Positions 46,019-56,931 of a stretch of DNA of 64,000 nucleotides are shown here, piece after piece (the first letter of the stretch is position 1; every line of letters starts with the position of its first letter). The notes below the pieces were generated by a model that was not told the DNA's origin, made no database searches, and worked only from the letters and a program-made list of their open reading frames with translations. A program made the position numbers and the translations under genes. The stretch comes from Axinella damicornis (lineage: Eukaryota; Porifera; Demospongiae; Axinellida; Axinellidae), in the NCBI GenBank assembly GCA_963931865.1, contig OZ007509.1, positions 1,377,978-1,441,977 on the forward strand, in the 5' to 3' direction.

Positions 46019-48283
46019 TGTTGACGATCATACCCATGTCCATCATGGCAGGAGTCACTCACTTATTGATCTTGTACTAATGTCTGATCCTTTGTCGCTT
46101 ACTTCCTGCAGGGTTATTCCTCCTCTGTCAAACTCTGACCACCTTGGAATTGAAGCTCAGATCAAATTGAAATGTTCCAGCAAGTCCCCTCGATCCTCCT
46201 TGCGCTCAGTCTGGCTCTATGCCCACGCTGATTGGGACAAAGCCCGGGAGATGATAGAAGAGTTTGATTGGAATGGTATAATGACTGACGACATTAACGA
46301 TTCCTGGGCTCGCTGGCACTCATCATTTATGGGCATCATGCTGGAATGTGTACCCAGGAAAGTACTCCCTTCAAGGAGAAACTTGCCATGGTTGAACAAG
46401 AACATAAGGAGTGCAATGGGGAAAAGAAATACTTTGTTCAAGAAGACTGGTTATAGTGCCAAGTTCAGGTCTGCACGCAATAGAGTCATCAGCTTGATTC
46501 GTAGAGCAAAAACTAGCTATTTCAAAAATCTGAATCCCAGGGACTCAAAGAAGTTTTGGAAAGCAGTCAAGTTCCTTAATAAGCAACAGTCTACAATCCC
46601 TACACTCCTGCAAGGAGATCAAACTGCAACTAGTGATGTTGAAAAAGCTGAACTACTAAATGCTTTTTTCTCTACCTGCTTCAACAGATCTCACCCCCCA
46701 CTGAATGAACACCCATTTGACCCTTCTGCTACTTCTGACAATGACCCCTCCCTTGAAGAGATTTATTGTTCTGTCCCTGAGGTCGAGCAATTGTTGTGTG
46801 GTCTGGAGGTATCCAAAGCTTGTGGTCCTGATAAGATCTCCGCTCAGATGTTGAAACACACAGCACTAAGTATTGCTCCATCTGTTACCAAACTGTTCAA
46901 TCTTTCCATACGTGTGGGCAGGATTCCTGACGACTGGAAGGAATCCATGATTGCACCAATTCCAAAGTCAGCTACAAAATCATCAGACCCTGGAAATTTC
47001 AGACCAATCTCCCTTACCTGCATTCTTTCTAAACTGTTGGAGAAACACATACATGGTCTTATGTATGAACACCTAGCCAACCAACAGGAGCTATCGGACT
47101 CCCAGTGGGGTTTTCGTTCTGGTAGATCAACAGTGACTGCTCTATTATCAGTGACTCAGGAATGGCTCTCCACTCTTGAACATGGCCATGAGCTCTGTGC
47201 TGTTTTCTTTGATTACCGCAAAGCGTTTGATAGTGTCCCTCATCGGCCTCTTCTTGAGAAGCTGGAAAGCCTGGGCTTTGATGCTCACATTCTGCACTGG
47301 GTTACCGACTATCTAACCAACCGCTCACAGAAGGTTGTGGTCAATGGCCAATCCTCACCGTCAGCCCCTGTAATATCTGGTGTGCCTCAAGGTTCTGTCC
47401 TTGGACCCTTACTTTTTCTGATCTACATTAATGATCTTACTAAGATCAATCTCAGGGATGGCGCTAAATTAACACTTTATGCTGACGATGTACTGTTGTT
47501 TCGAACCATTAACTCACCGGAAGACTTTGTTGCTCTCCAGGAGGACATTGACAAGGTTGAGAGCTGGTCTTGTGCCAACTTTCTTGCACTCAACCGGGAC
47601 AAATGTAAATATATGGTAGTCTCACGCAGGAGAACTGCATCTACCCCATCCCAACCTCTCCTTCTTGACAACCACCCACTAGATCAGGTGAAAATGTTCA
47701 AGTACCTTGGTGTCCTTTTGTCGCATGACCTCTCTTGGGGTGAGCATGTTCATTCTGTCTGTAGTAGGGCTAGAAAGATCCTTGGTCTACTTTTTTTAGA
47801 CGATTTTACAATAACGCACCAAGCCATTCCCTTCTTCAACTCTATCTTTCCCTGGTTAGACCACACCTTGACTATGCGTCTGCCATATGGTCCCCTCACA
47901 CGAAGAAAGACATAATTATGCTAGAAAATGTTCAGAAATTTGCCTGTCGTATGGCCACAAAGTTTTGGGACAGTGGTTATGAGGATCTGCTAGAAATCGT
48001 TCACCTTCCTTCACTGGAGTGTCGGAGACTTGAAACCAGGTTATGTCTCCTCTACAAGATCGTCCACAAATTGTGTTATTTTGATGATGGTATTTTTATT
48101 CCCAGCACCTCTCTTACTCACCATGCACCTCACAACCTTGTATTGACCCGACCCTTTGCTCATACGAATTCATATTTTTATTCATTTCTACCATACACTA
48201 TTTCTTTCTGGAACAACTTAGATTCTTCACTGGTCTGTGCATCCTCCGCTTCTGCATTTAAAAGTAATCTACACCTTCATTAA
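46019..48283 (+). pseudogene. LINE endonuclease end plus reverse transcriptase, frameshifted
   Basis: Endonuclease tail LIDLVLMSDP and NSDHLGIEAQ, then reverse transcriptase with PGNFRPISLTCILSKLLEK, QWGFRSGRST, FFDYRKAFDSVPH, SGVPQGSVLGPLLFLIYIND, LYADDVLLF and FKYLGVLLS. One frameshift at a T run near 47793 separates the first frame (ending 47915) from the C-terminal part (47918-48283, QKFACRMATKFW). The motif set fits the jockey/CR1/L2 group; the exact clade cannot be told by eye. Confidence 0.85.
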
Positions 48284-48370
48284 TGTAGCTTATAAATTGG
48301 GATCATGTCTTGTATTAGCCTATGTTGCTATGTACATGCATCCTTGTCCATCATGACAGAATTGTTATAG

Positions 48371-48403
<33 letters not shown>
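46019..48403 (+). mobile_element. 5'-truncated LINE with poly(A) tail
   Basis: Inserted in a gene 6 intron. Comparison with the intron of gene 1 (near 7690) shows the site was ...TTAATGGT-ATTCTATAG..., and GGT is found on both sides (46016-46018 and 48404-48406). The 3' end is a run of more than 30 A. The 5' end starts inside the endonuclease domain, so the copy is dead on arrival. Confidence 0.88.
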
Positions 48404-48405
<2 letters not shown>

Positions 48406-48414
48406 TATTCTATA

Positions 48415-48991
48415 CAGTGGCGTAGCCAAGGGCGGGCCTGGGCGGGCACGTGCCCGGCCAATCCTATATATATTTGTTCTTCGCACGCGCAGTGGGAAGC
48501 CACACAGTGAACACAGACAGCGTAAGCCTATCTCACGTATTCATAGTCCTGATTATGCATAGTAACTAAGTAAGTCAATATTCATGAATCTATAACCCAT
48601 AATCAGTTTTGTAGAGCAAACTCAGCGCTATCAATAAGGCTTCTCAGTTTAATAACTCGCGCATCTCAGGATCGGAAGTGGATCAGAGCCCGAGCTACTG
48701 TACATCATAGGCACTGACTGACCTGTCGACAGACGTGCTGTCGATAGATGGGCCTTCACCAGAACATCTTTCTGCAGCATCGATCCTCATACATCTGGAA
48801 CGCGCAGTGCAAAGCACGAAGGTGCCACGAGAGCCCATCCTGATAACTGAAAAATGAAGGCGAAAAAAATTTTTCCGCGCTTCGCGCGGACTGATCAGCA
48901 CTACGCGCTTCTATGCACTCCCTTCGGCAGCGTGCATATCAGCCCCTATATATAGTGCCCGCCCAATTCTACATTCCTGGCTACGCCACTG
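48415..48991. mobile_element. hAT-type MITE, 577 bp
   Basis: Terminal inverted repeats CAGTGGCGTAGCCA and TGGCTACGCCACTG with exact 8-bp target duplications ATTCTATA (48407-48414, 48992-48999). End sequence and 8-bp duplication are diagnostic of the hAT superfamily. No transposase. It sits only a few bases from the LINE tail. Confidence 0.93.
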
Positions 48992-49157
48992 ATTCTATAG
49001 CAAGAGGTGAAGAGCACACTGAATAGGAGTTCGGGGTATTTTACTATTGCTAAGTTAAGATACCACTAGCAATTTGCTCATCGATAATAATGAGGGATCA
49101 AACTGAAATCTTTGCCATCAGCGAACATGGCGAAGATGTCAGTGTACCATGTATTAT

Positions 49158-49521
49158 CACAGGAAAAAATAAAGCATAGCCAACAGTTGTTAATTTCATC
49201 AAATTATTGTATATGTGTTGGGAAGTATGCTACTTCCCAATGCTTTACGTTGTACCAAACCCAACAAGCCTTGTTCCATACCCAACAGTTGTTATTTGAC
49301 CTGCAAGATGAAAGGTTGTAGTTCTGTTGGGTTATTCAAACCAGCCATTGTACAACCTTTGTGAAAGTGTTGTGTAAAAGGTGCTAATAACCAATCGTAG
49401 GTGCAAACAAGATGATCTGTTGGGATATTAAAATACAACTGTAGTAAAACTTTCCCAATGGTTTGAAAAGCATCGGGAATTAGGATTTACAACTGTTGTA
49501 ATTGGAAGATTTTTCCCTGTG
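49158..49521. mobile_element. 364-bp MITE with CACAGGAAAAA ends
   Basis: Ends CACAGGAAAAA and TTTTTCCCTGTG, flanked by TAT on both sides (49155-49157, 49522-49524). Genes 1 and 3 show the uninserted sequence in the equivalent intron. The interior repeats CCAACAGTTGTTA-like words. Superfamily not assigned. Confidence 0.8.
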
Positions 49522-49843
49522 TATGTCACAACAATCTTTAGCATTCAGTACCGTGAAGCAGTGACACAGGTCATGCTGCTCTCACATGTGCAAAGCTGGC
49601 GTGAATGTAGTCATTACTCTCACCCTTCAGTACAACTCTCCAGGTGTCAGCTGCATGTGTGTTCAAAACAAATGTTATAGCTCCAATTTTATCATTATCA
49701 AATTCTTTGTCTCACGTGGCAGGAAGTCCGTGCTCCTGTTTGCATCAGGGAAGTGGAAGGCAGAGGTTCTGATGAACTCAGTAGGATTAGAAGTCACCAG
49801 ACTGAGAACCTGTTGATACAGGCAAATGGTCGATGGCAATAGC

Positions 49844-49899
49844 CAAGAGCACATGATGACATCATTGTTTTTTCACGGTGATGTCATCATGCGCTCTTG
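49844..49899. mobile_element. 56-bp hairpin micro-element, AAGAGC family
   Basis: CAAGAGCACATGATGACATC...GATGTCATCATGCGCTCTTG with CAATAGC duplicated on both sides (7 bp, possibly 8). The empty site is seen in the same intron of gene 1. Same family as 3977-4036. Confidence 0.75.
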
Positions 49900-50350
49900 C
49901 AATAGCTAATAGCCATCCTGTTTGTGCTGCATGCATATATAAACAGCTAAAGTGCATGCGTACTCAAAACAGTGCATGTGGTGGCCTGATAATGTTATTA
50001 TAATGGTAATAGCTAATAGCCATCTGTTTGTTTGTCCTGGATAGCTAAACGGCAGATGTTTTTGTGCACTCTGAAACTGTGGTTGCTCTCTGGAAAATTC
50101 CACTAAGAGGTAATATTAACTAACAGAGCCTAAGTTCATATGTAGCTAGCTATGCCACTTTGACGTACATTGAACTGGGTCTCAAATCCTGTCCTCCCAG
50201 TTTCACTGTCCGTCTGCTTCAGCTTCTCAATGGCACCAACCAGTCCCGAGGCTGGGATCTGGGTATCCCCACAGGTGAGGGACAGCATCATGGATGAACG
50301 CATACTGCTCCTGGTTGGGTCACAGAGAGGGATATTGGCACAACCTGCAT

Positions 50351-50390
50351 TAGCCTTGTTCCCAGGCCACGCGGCCTGGGAACAAGGCTA
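50351..50390. mobile_element. 40-bp palindromic micro-MITE in gene 6
   Basis: Same element as 31695-31734, with 9-bp duplications AACCTGCAT (50342-50350, 50391-50399), which is the reverse complement of the target in gene 4; therefore the same ancestral insertion. Confidence 0.9.
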
Positions 50391-50517
50391 AACCTGCATG
50401 TGCACACTTCTGTAATGAGCATGTGAAATCTCCACAGCATGTTTTACCCTGCTACTGCATGACTGGCTAAGCCAATTTACTTACCAAGTGATGTGAACTT
50501 TAAACAGACTACATAAT

Positions 50518-51317
50518 TGTAATGTATTGGCGTTATTGGTTTAAGATGTAACCAGGAAATGTATGTCATCATATTGTGTACGTCATTATAATTATATTGT
50601 GTATTGTTCGAGCTCGTAAAAAGAGATTACTTTTCAACTTAGCCTCGTACCCAGGCCTTCAATCGCGGGGGGAAGGCCTGGTATACACTGTTTGCGCATG
50701 CGCTTAATTTCCCCAAAAATCTTGGAAAATAGGATATCTTGGTATTCTTCCGTGAAAGGAAGACGTCGAATGACGTCTACGTGTACATTCCTAGAACCGC
50801 AACGAACGACGAGTAGCAATAGTTTCTCTGAGGCTCTTTCCTAAGCTTTGCGAAGGCTGAAAATGACACGGATGACTGTGAAAGAAGAGCAGCGCTCCTC
50901 CATGAGAGCTGTGTACGAAGGCAGCGACGTGTTCGTGTGGCTAGCTACCTACTGGCTATGGCAAGAGCCTGTGCAAGCGCTCCCTTTCCTCATGGACTAG
51001 CTACAAGAAGGGACTTGTAGACAGTGGAAAGAGCTGTGGTGTGCTTCAGCCTTGTTGTGAGCCCTTTGATCGCTCTCATGCACGAGTACGCGGGTGCGTT
51101 TACGCAAACGTCATCGGTTACGGGATATATACTCGTGCCCAACCCATTCGCAAACGTCACAATTAAAATTGACGTAATATTCACATTTAAATTAAACGCA
51201 TGCGCAAACAGTGTATACCAGGCCTTCCCCCCGCGATTGAAGGCCTGGGTACGAGGCTATTTTCAACTGTGACCTAGCTGGAGTTCGACCTAGCTGAAGT
51301 TCGGGTGCGGCATAACA
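50518..51317 (+). repeat. Left LTR of element 2, interrupted by a MITE
   Basis: LTR parts 50518-50639 and 51260-51317 (with TTTTCAACT duplicated). Outside the MITE it differs from the right LTR mainly by three extra bases (AGA) near 50546. Confidence 0.9.
50640..51259. mobile_element. 620-bp Mutator-like MITE of the TAGCCT(T/C)GT family
   Basis: Terminal inverted repeats of about 65 bp start TAGCCTCGTACCCAGGCCTT on both ends. Exact 9-bp duplications TTTTCAACT (50631-50639, 51260-51268) can be verified against the uninterrupted right LTR. A 9-bp duplication with long inverted repeats fits Mutator-like elements. No transposase. It inserted after the LTR element. Confidence 0.88.
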
Positions 51318-51348
51318 ATTTTGGCGACGAGGACGGGATCGCGGCAGT

Positions 51349-54331
51349 CATGTCTGACAGCGAGGAAACGCCGGAGCGAGGTTCTCCCTCAGTTGCTGCA
51401 CAGCCGATCACAACCATTGGCCTGCATGGCACGGTCGTTCCCTTTGACGCCACACAGGAGGAGTGGAGCGAGTACGCCGAACGTCTCGTTCACTACTTTA
51501 CTGCGAACGACATTAAAGGAGAGGATAAGCGTCGAGCTATCCTATTGAACGCGGTCGGACCTGCCACTTACCGTCTTATCAAGACGTTGGCGTCACCCAA
51601 AAAGGTCACGGAGCTCGCATTCGAGGAGATAGTCAAGCGGACTACAGCGCACTTCAACCCGAAGCCGTCTCCCATTGTGAAGCGGTATGAGTTTAATACC
51701 CGGTGTCAGGGGGAAGGCGAGTCTATAGCCACTTATGTAGCCGAGCTACGTAAGATCGCGGAACACTGTGAGTACAAGGATGTGTTGAGCGATATGCTGA
51801 GAGACAGGCTGGTCTGTGGAATTAGAGACAGGACCACTCAGCGTCAGCTACTGCGTGAGACCGCCTTGACCTTTGACAAAGCCCTACAAATGGCCTTGGC
51901 AGCGGAGGCTGCTGACAAAGACTCACGGCGTCTGACAGGCGCCACCCATGGGCATGATAAGGATCTGAAGGAGGAGTGTGACCCTCCGGCTTCTGTACAC
52001 AGAGTGGGCCAGCGTAGACCACAATATAGTGGTTCAAAGAAGCAAGGCAGCCCTAGACCAGTTCAAGAGAAACCTGAGTGTTTCAGGTGTGGTGGCAAAC
52101 ACCATCCTTCTAGCTGCCCCTGCAAGGAGTATGTGTGTCATTTCTGTAAGAAAAAGGGCCACTTAGCGAAGGTGTGCAGGAAGAAGACTCGTAGCAAAGC
52201 AGGACAGACTAACACTGTGTCCGATGAGTGTCAGACAGTGGATGACCCAGTGTACACCATGTTCAATGTTCAGTCGGGTGGGTCCCAGCCTTACAGAGCT
52301 GTTGTCACTGCAAATGGTTTGCCCATGTCAATGGAGATAGATACTGGGGCATCTGTTTCCATTATCAATGAGGACACTTTCAAGACCATCCGCAAGGGAG
52401 AGTCAAACCTTGAGCTGCAGGACACCACAGTCAAACTGAAGACTTACACTGGAGACCCCATCATAGTCCATGGGTCAATCGTGGTACCAGTGGAGCACAA
52501 CGGTCAAGCAGCGAGGCTACCATTGGTTGTCGCAGCAGGGAAGGGTCCAAACCTGTTGGGGAGAGACTGGTTGTCGGCACTGTGCCTAGACTGGAAGACC
52601 ATTTTCTCGGTTGGGAAGTCCCTCACCCTTCAGCAAGTGCTTGATGAGCACAGTGAGGTTTTCGAGGAAGGTCTAGGGGAGTTGCGGGATGTGGAGGCAA
52701 AGATCCACATTGACAAGGACGCAAAGCCACGTTTCCACAAGGCCAGAAAGGTTCCCTTCGCCATCAGGAAGAAAGTTGAGGACGAGTTGGAACGCTTGCA
52801 GTCTTTGGGTGTCATCCAACCAATCCAGTTCTCAGATTGGGCAGCCCCTATTGTGCCGGTCACGAAGAGCAATGGTAGTGTAAGAATATGTGGGGACTAC
52901 AAAGTCACTGTGAACAGAGATGCGAAGCTCGACAAGTACCCCATTCCTCAGATCGAAGAGCTGTTTGCTTCCCTGGCGGGGGGGAAAGCATTCACCAAGT
53001 TGGACCTATCACATGCGTACCTCCAGATCCGTCTTGAGGAGCAGTCACGGCGCTATGTTGCCATTAACACGCACAAAGGTCTCTTCGAGTACAGAAGACT
53101 GCCATTTGGGGTGGCGTCCGCACCCTCTCTTTTTCAGCGGATAATGGAGAACCTGCTCCAGGGCATCAGTGGAGTATGTGTGTACATTGACGACATCTTG
53201 GTAACCGGAGCTACTGAGGAGGAGCATCTCCACAACCTGGCCCAGGTCCTGCTGAGACTGCGAACTGCAGGGATGAGACTAAAGAGAGGGAAATGTGCTT
53301 TCCTACTTCCCTCAGTCTCGTATCTGGGTCATGTCATCAGCGCAGAGGGGTTACACACGGAAGATGCCAAAGTTCACGCTATTGTCAAAGCGCCTGAACC
53401 CCAGAATGTGGCTGAGTTGAGGTCGTTTCTTGGGATGGTAAACTACTATGGCAAGTTTTTGCCAGATCTCTCTACAACACTGGCACCATTAATATTGTAC
53501 AGTCTGCTCCAGAGGTCCACCAAATGGAAGTGGGGATCAAAGCAGAGGGAAGCTTTTCGACATGTCAAAGACCTGCTGCAGTCCGGCAGAGTTCTTACGC
53601 ATTTCGACGATCAACTACCCCTCATTCTAGCATGTGATGCGTCACCTTATGGACTGGGAGCAGTCTTATCTCATCGAATGCCGAACGGGGAGGAGAGGCC
53701 AGTGGTTTTCTCGTCACGAACATTGACGCAATCTGAGAAAAACTACTCTCACCTCGACAAAGAGGCACTGGCCATCATTTATGGTGTTAAAAAGTACCAT
53801 CTGTATCTGCACGGTCGTCGTTTTGAGATCAAGACAGACCACAAGCCGTTAACCTACATTTTCAGCGAATCTCGTGCTACGCCAACGATGGCCTCAGGCC
53901 GAGTGCAGAGATGGGCCCTCACCCTAGGTGGGTACGATTATTCAATACAGTACAAGGAGGGCAAGAACATGGCTAATGCTGATGCACTAAGCCGACTACC
54001 CCTTCCCATGCCCCATCTGGAAGTCCCGAGACCTCCTGAAGTTGTTCATCTCGTGAACTACTTGGATTCCACACCACTCTCCAGTTCTCGGATTAGAGTC
54101 TGGACAGACAATGACCCAGTACTCTCAGTGGTCAGGAGACGGGTGCAAGAGGGATGGCCAGCCGAGGACAGGGAGGACAGTCAAGACCTTCTGCCCTTTT
54201 TCCGAAGGAGGTATGAATTGAGTACAGAGGGGGGGTGTGTATGTGGGGGTGCAGAGTGGTGGTTCCCAAAAAGGGGAGGAAACAGGCATTGGATCTACTC
54301 CATGAGGCACATCCAGGGATGGCAAGAATGA
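51349..54331 (+). CDS. Gag-protease-RT-RNase H polyprotein of LTR element 2
   Basis: From ATG 51349: gag with capsid-like region, CCHC knuckles (CHFCKKKGHLAKVC), protease (IDTGASVSII), reverse transcriptase (KSNGSVRICGDYKVTVN, FTKLDLSHAYLQI, YIDDILV near 53190) and RNase H (LACDASPYGLGAVL, DKEALAIIYG, KTDHKPLTY). The frame runs on after the chromodomain-less RNase H end (ANADALSRLP) until a G-run near 54230, where the integrase frame should be entered, then reads nonsense to 54331. One open frame for gag and pol is usual for several gypsy lineages. Confidence 0.9.
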
Positions 54332-55503
54332 AGTCTCTTGCCAGAGGGTACATGTGGTGGCCGGGATTGGACAAGGATATTGAGGTGTGTGTGAAAGAGT
54401 GTCACACTTGCCAGTCCACGAGGAAGTCTCCACCAGTAGTGCCACTTCACCCTTGGTCATTGCCTGAGAAAGTTTGGTCGAGAGTCCACATCGACTATGC
54501 TGGGCCAGTGGAAGGAAAGATGTTTCTCTTGATAGTCGATGCACGTTCGAAGTGGTTGGAGGTCCATGCCACTAGTACTTCAACTTCCGCTGCAACCATT
54601 GAACTTTTGCGGAAATCGTTTGCAGCATTGGGGTTACCAGAAGTGATTGTATCGGACAACGCCGCGACATTTACGAGTGAAGAGTTTGCTGAGTTCTTGA
54701 AGAAGAACGGGATACGTCATATCCGCTCACCTCCGTATCATCCTGCGTCGAATGGACTCGTTGAAAGAGCCGTTCAGACTTTTAAGGAGGGGCTCAAACG
54801 TCTAAAGTCTGGATCGTTGAACACACGATTGTCACAGTTTTTGTTGAGATATCGCATCACTCCGCATAGTTCCACGGGTTCATCACCTGCAGAGTTGATG
54901 ATGGGCAGGAAACTACGTACCCAGTTAGACCTGCTACGTCCAGACCTGAACAGCAAAGTTCAGCAATCTCAGGATCGTCAGAAACGGGCTCATGATGCTC
55001 ATTCGAGGACACGGCAGTTTGTTGTTGGTGGCACAGTGTATGCCAGGAATTATGGTCAAGGTCCCCTATGGCTGCCAGGACTGGTGGTAGGCCTTGAGGG
55101 ATCTGCGTTGTACAGGATCCGTCTAACTGACAATCGAGTCGTACGCCGACATGGTGATCAGCTCCGTGTTCGGACAGATAACTGTGAGACTGATAGTCCT
55201 GCCGCTGATGCTGCACTGGAGGACATTCCAAGCCCATGCACTGGTGCTGAGCCTGAGACCATTGTTACTGAACAGAACAGTTCGCAGGTAGTACCTCAGA
55301 CTGGGACTCAGAACTCAGAAAATCTGTCAATTCCAGTGTCTGATGTCGACCCGAGTGCTATTGAGATTTCATCAGAACGACCTACTGAACAGGCATCAGA
55401 CCATGCTATGCCAGAGCTGAGAAGGTCAACTCGGGTGAGGCACCCACCTGCTCGTTATGCTGAACAGTGTGATGTTATTAGTTGGAATGTTGTATCTTTT
55501 TAG
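54235..55503 (+). CDS. Integrase part of LTR element 2, +1/-1 shifted from the rest of pol
   Basis: Zinc-binding H-H-C-C (LLHEAHPGMARMK...CVKECHTCQ), catalytic core with D (HIDYAGPVEG), D (VSDNAATF) and E (NGLVERAVQ), then a C-terminal region ending in RRSTRVRHPPARY. Stop at 55501-55503, just before the polypurine tract. Nothing else is broken, so the single indel in the G run near 54230 may be recent, a sequencing error, or a frameshift site. Confidence 0.88.
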   Translation: MCMWGCRVVVPKKGRKQALDLLHEAHPGMARMKSLARGYMWWPGLDKDIEVCVKECHTCQSTRKSPPVVPLHPWSLPEKVWSRVHIDYAGPVEGKMFLLIVDARSKWLEVHATSTSTSAATIELLRKSFAALGLPEVIVSDNAATFTSEEFAEFLKKNGIRHIRSPPYHPASNGLVERAVQTFKEGLKRLKSGSLNTRLSQFLLRYRITPHSSTGSSPAELMMGRKLRTQLDLLRPDLNSKVQQSQDRQKRAHDAHSRTRQFVVGGTVYARNYGQGPLWLPGLVVGLEGSALYRIRLTDNRVVRRHGDQLRVRTDNCETDSPAADAALEDIPSPCTGAEPETIVTEQNSSQVVPQTGTQNSENLSIPVSDVDPSAIEISSERPTEQASDHAMPELRRSTRVRHPPARYAEQCDVISWNVVSF

Positions 55504-55539
55504 TTTAATTTGGTGTGTTGTAAACTAGAGAAGGAGGAT

Positions 55540-55707
55540 TGTAATGTATTGGCGTTATTGGTTTATGTAACCAGGAAATGTATGTCATCATATTGTGTAC
55601 GTCATTATAATTATATTGTGTATTGTTCGAGCTCGTAAAAAGAGATTACTTTTCAACTGTGACCTAGCTGGAGTTCGACCTAGCTGAAGTTCGGGTGCGG
55701 CATAACA
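55540..55707 (+). repeat. Right LTR of element 2 (168 bp)
   Basis: TGTAATG...CATAACA, uninterrupted; serves as the reference for the MITE insertion in the left LTR. Confidence 0.93.
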
Positions 55708-55712
55708 ATAAT

Positions 55713-56497
55713 TATCATCAACACACTGCAATTCTCTCTCACTGGTGATTGGACCATCTTCATGCGCTGCCTCCTCATCTTGGTGACAGTGGCTGGGATG
55801 TCCACCACATCCTACTGGGCAGCCTGCTCCAGAGCTGTGTCAATGGCAATCAGTGTGCCAGTCCTCCCAACACCAGCACTGCAGAGAGACAGACACTGCC
55901 TTGATGAGCCATTCATGTCTAGATCTTGGATCCAACCCACACACACCATTCACAAAGACTGGGCACACCACACTTCTACTCCTATCCAGCCCACATGCAG
56001 TAAATCCATTTGTTGCTGACCTGCAGTGAACCAGTATGGATCCTCTGGAGGGATTCACCTGGGCCTTCATCCGACGGAGGTAGTTGAGGGTTGGCCCAGC
56101 ATACTCTGGGACACCGTGGTCTGGCCAGGAAGTAAAGTGGAACTGGGTCACCTTCAGAGGAGTCCTCCCACCCTGGTCACACTGTGGGAGTAGAAGACCA
56201 AACAGGCATATGCAGGCATATGCATGGCTAGTACGCCAGTTACACAAGTGCACATATAAGTACAACGACAGCAACTCAACATAAAATTACCCCAATACTC
56301 ACTGCAACAAGCAGCTGTCGGATCGTGTAGTCTGCAAGCATCTGCTGGTCTGTAAGGGTGACTTTGAATGGACCGTACTCCTGGGTCTCCTGACTGGGCC
56401 AGTACTGCTTACACTTCTGCTGTCCCCCCTCCACAACACTAGTTACCATGGCAACTACATGGATCTTCTCCTGCCACACCAGCCACCAGAAGTCAGT
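55713..56497 (-). pseudogene. Gene 6 block 1: D1 core exons
   Basis: Exons 56497-56303 (truncated at its 5' end), 56181-56021 (WPDHGVP) and 55878-55743 (SAGVGRTG, then CAG-TAG in place of CAG-GAG). Immediately beyond 56497 the sequence switches to the 5' flank of gene 7, so this is the inversion or truncation junction. Confidence 0.85.
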
Positions 56498-56499
56498 CT

Positions 56500-56931
56500 C
56501 CCTGGGTGGCCCATCCACTACATGCCCTCCTACTCACGGTGCTTCAACTCCACCTTCTGATTCAGCATTCAAAAGATAATAATTTCATGGCATGGGCTCC
56601 TCATATGGAATACTGCTTGTTTCAAAATTGGCACATGTATAATATTATATTAAAACAAGAACATGGATTTACTTTTAGCAGAAACTCATTATCTTAGTGT
56701 ACATATGTGACAAAATAAACCAATCTTGAGATAAACAGTGTCCGATACTCTCCAACTCTGTCTAATGACTACACTCTACTAATAGCTTTGAGAGTGCATA
56801 ATAACCATGAAGTTGTGGATGCAGCATTGCTGCCAGTAATCCACATGTTGTAGTAGCTGAGGACTGTGATCGACTGAAGTGCTCCAGAACATCCTGCAAA
56901 AGTCCTAGTACAGTGCAGAGTGCAGTAAACA
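56500..56931 (+). promoter_or_regulatory. Conserved 5' flank of gene 7
   Basis: Begins right at the gene 6 junction with CCACTACATGCCCTCCTACT and follows the gene 4 flank closely up to GCAGAGTGCAGTAAACA before the ATG. Anything further upstream has been replaced by the inverted pseudogene, so if gene 7 is expressed this short block is sufficient or a new upstream region is used. Confidence 0.4.

Larger units (their letters stand above)
48992..50517 (-). pseudogene. Gene 6 block 2: D1-D2 linker and first D2 exons
   Basis: Exons 50310-50169 (142 nt, 8 short of the paralogues), 49809-49716 and 49650-49586 ([19 protein letters not shown]). Introns carry three small inverted-repeat insertions listed separately. 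Confidence 0.85.
50518..55707 (+). mobile_element. Gypsy LTR retrotransposon 2, almost intact
   Basis: Exact 5-bp duplications ATAAT (50513-50517, 55708-55712). Short LTRs start TGTAATG and end CATAACA; the right LTR is 168 bp, and the left is the same sequence interrupted by a MITE. TGGCGACGAGGACGGGATCG at 51322 is a plausible primer-binding site, and GAGAAGGAGGA before 55540 a polypurine tract. Domain order gag-protease-RT-RNase H-integrase is normal for Ty3/gypsy. One frameshift near 54230 breaks an otherwise open pol. Confidence 0.93.
38992..56497 (-). pseudogene. Gene 6: 5'-truncated receptor phosphatase pseudogene, broken by transposons
   Basis: Inverted copy of the PTP part only: it begins inside the D1 exon at TDFWW (56497) and runs to the family stop codon (38994-38992). 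Ectodomain, membrane helix, Ig and the first D1 exons are absent. Lesions relative to the paralogues: stop TAG in the D1 P-loop exon (55814-55812), 8-bp deletion in the next exon (near 50281), 1-bp deletion in a C run of a D2 exon (near 39765), 5-bp duplication in the D2 P-loop exon (near 39438), and an LTR element inside the exon at 40018. It shares with gene 4 the long last intron and with genes 4 and 7 the 40-bp palindrome. Host sequence is left in four blocks: 38992-40017, 45393-46018, 48992-50517 and 55713-56497. Confidence 0.88.

Noticed and set aside
48695..48901. Minus-strand frame inside the hAT-type MITE
   Set aside because: Short, no transposase motif; the element is bounded by TIRs and target duplications and looks non-coding.
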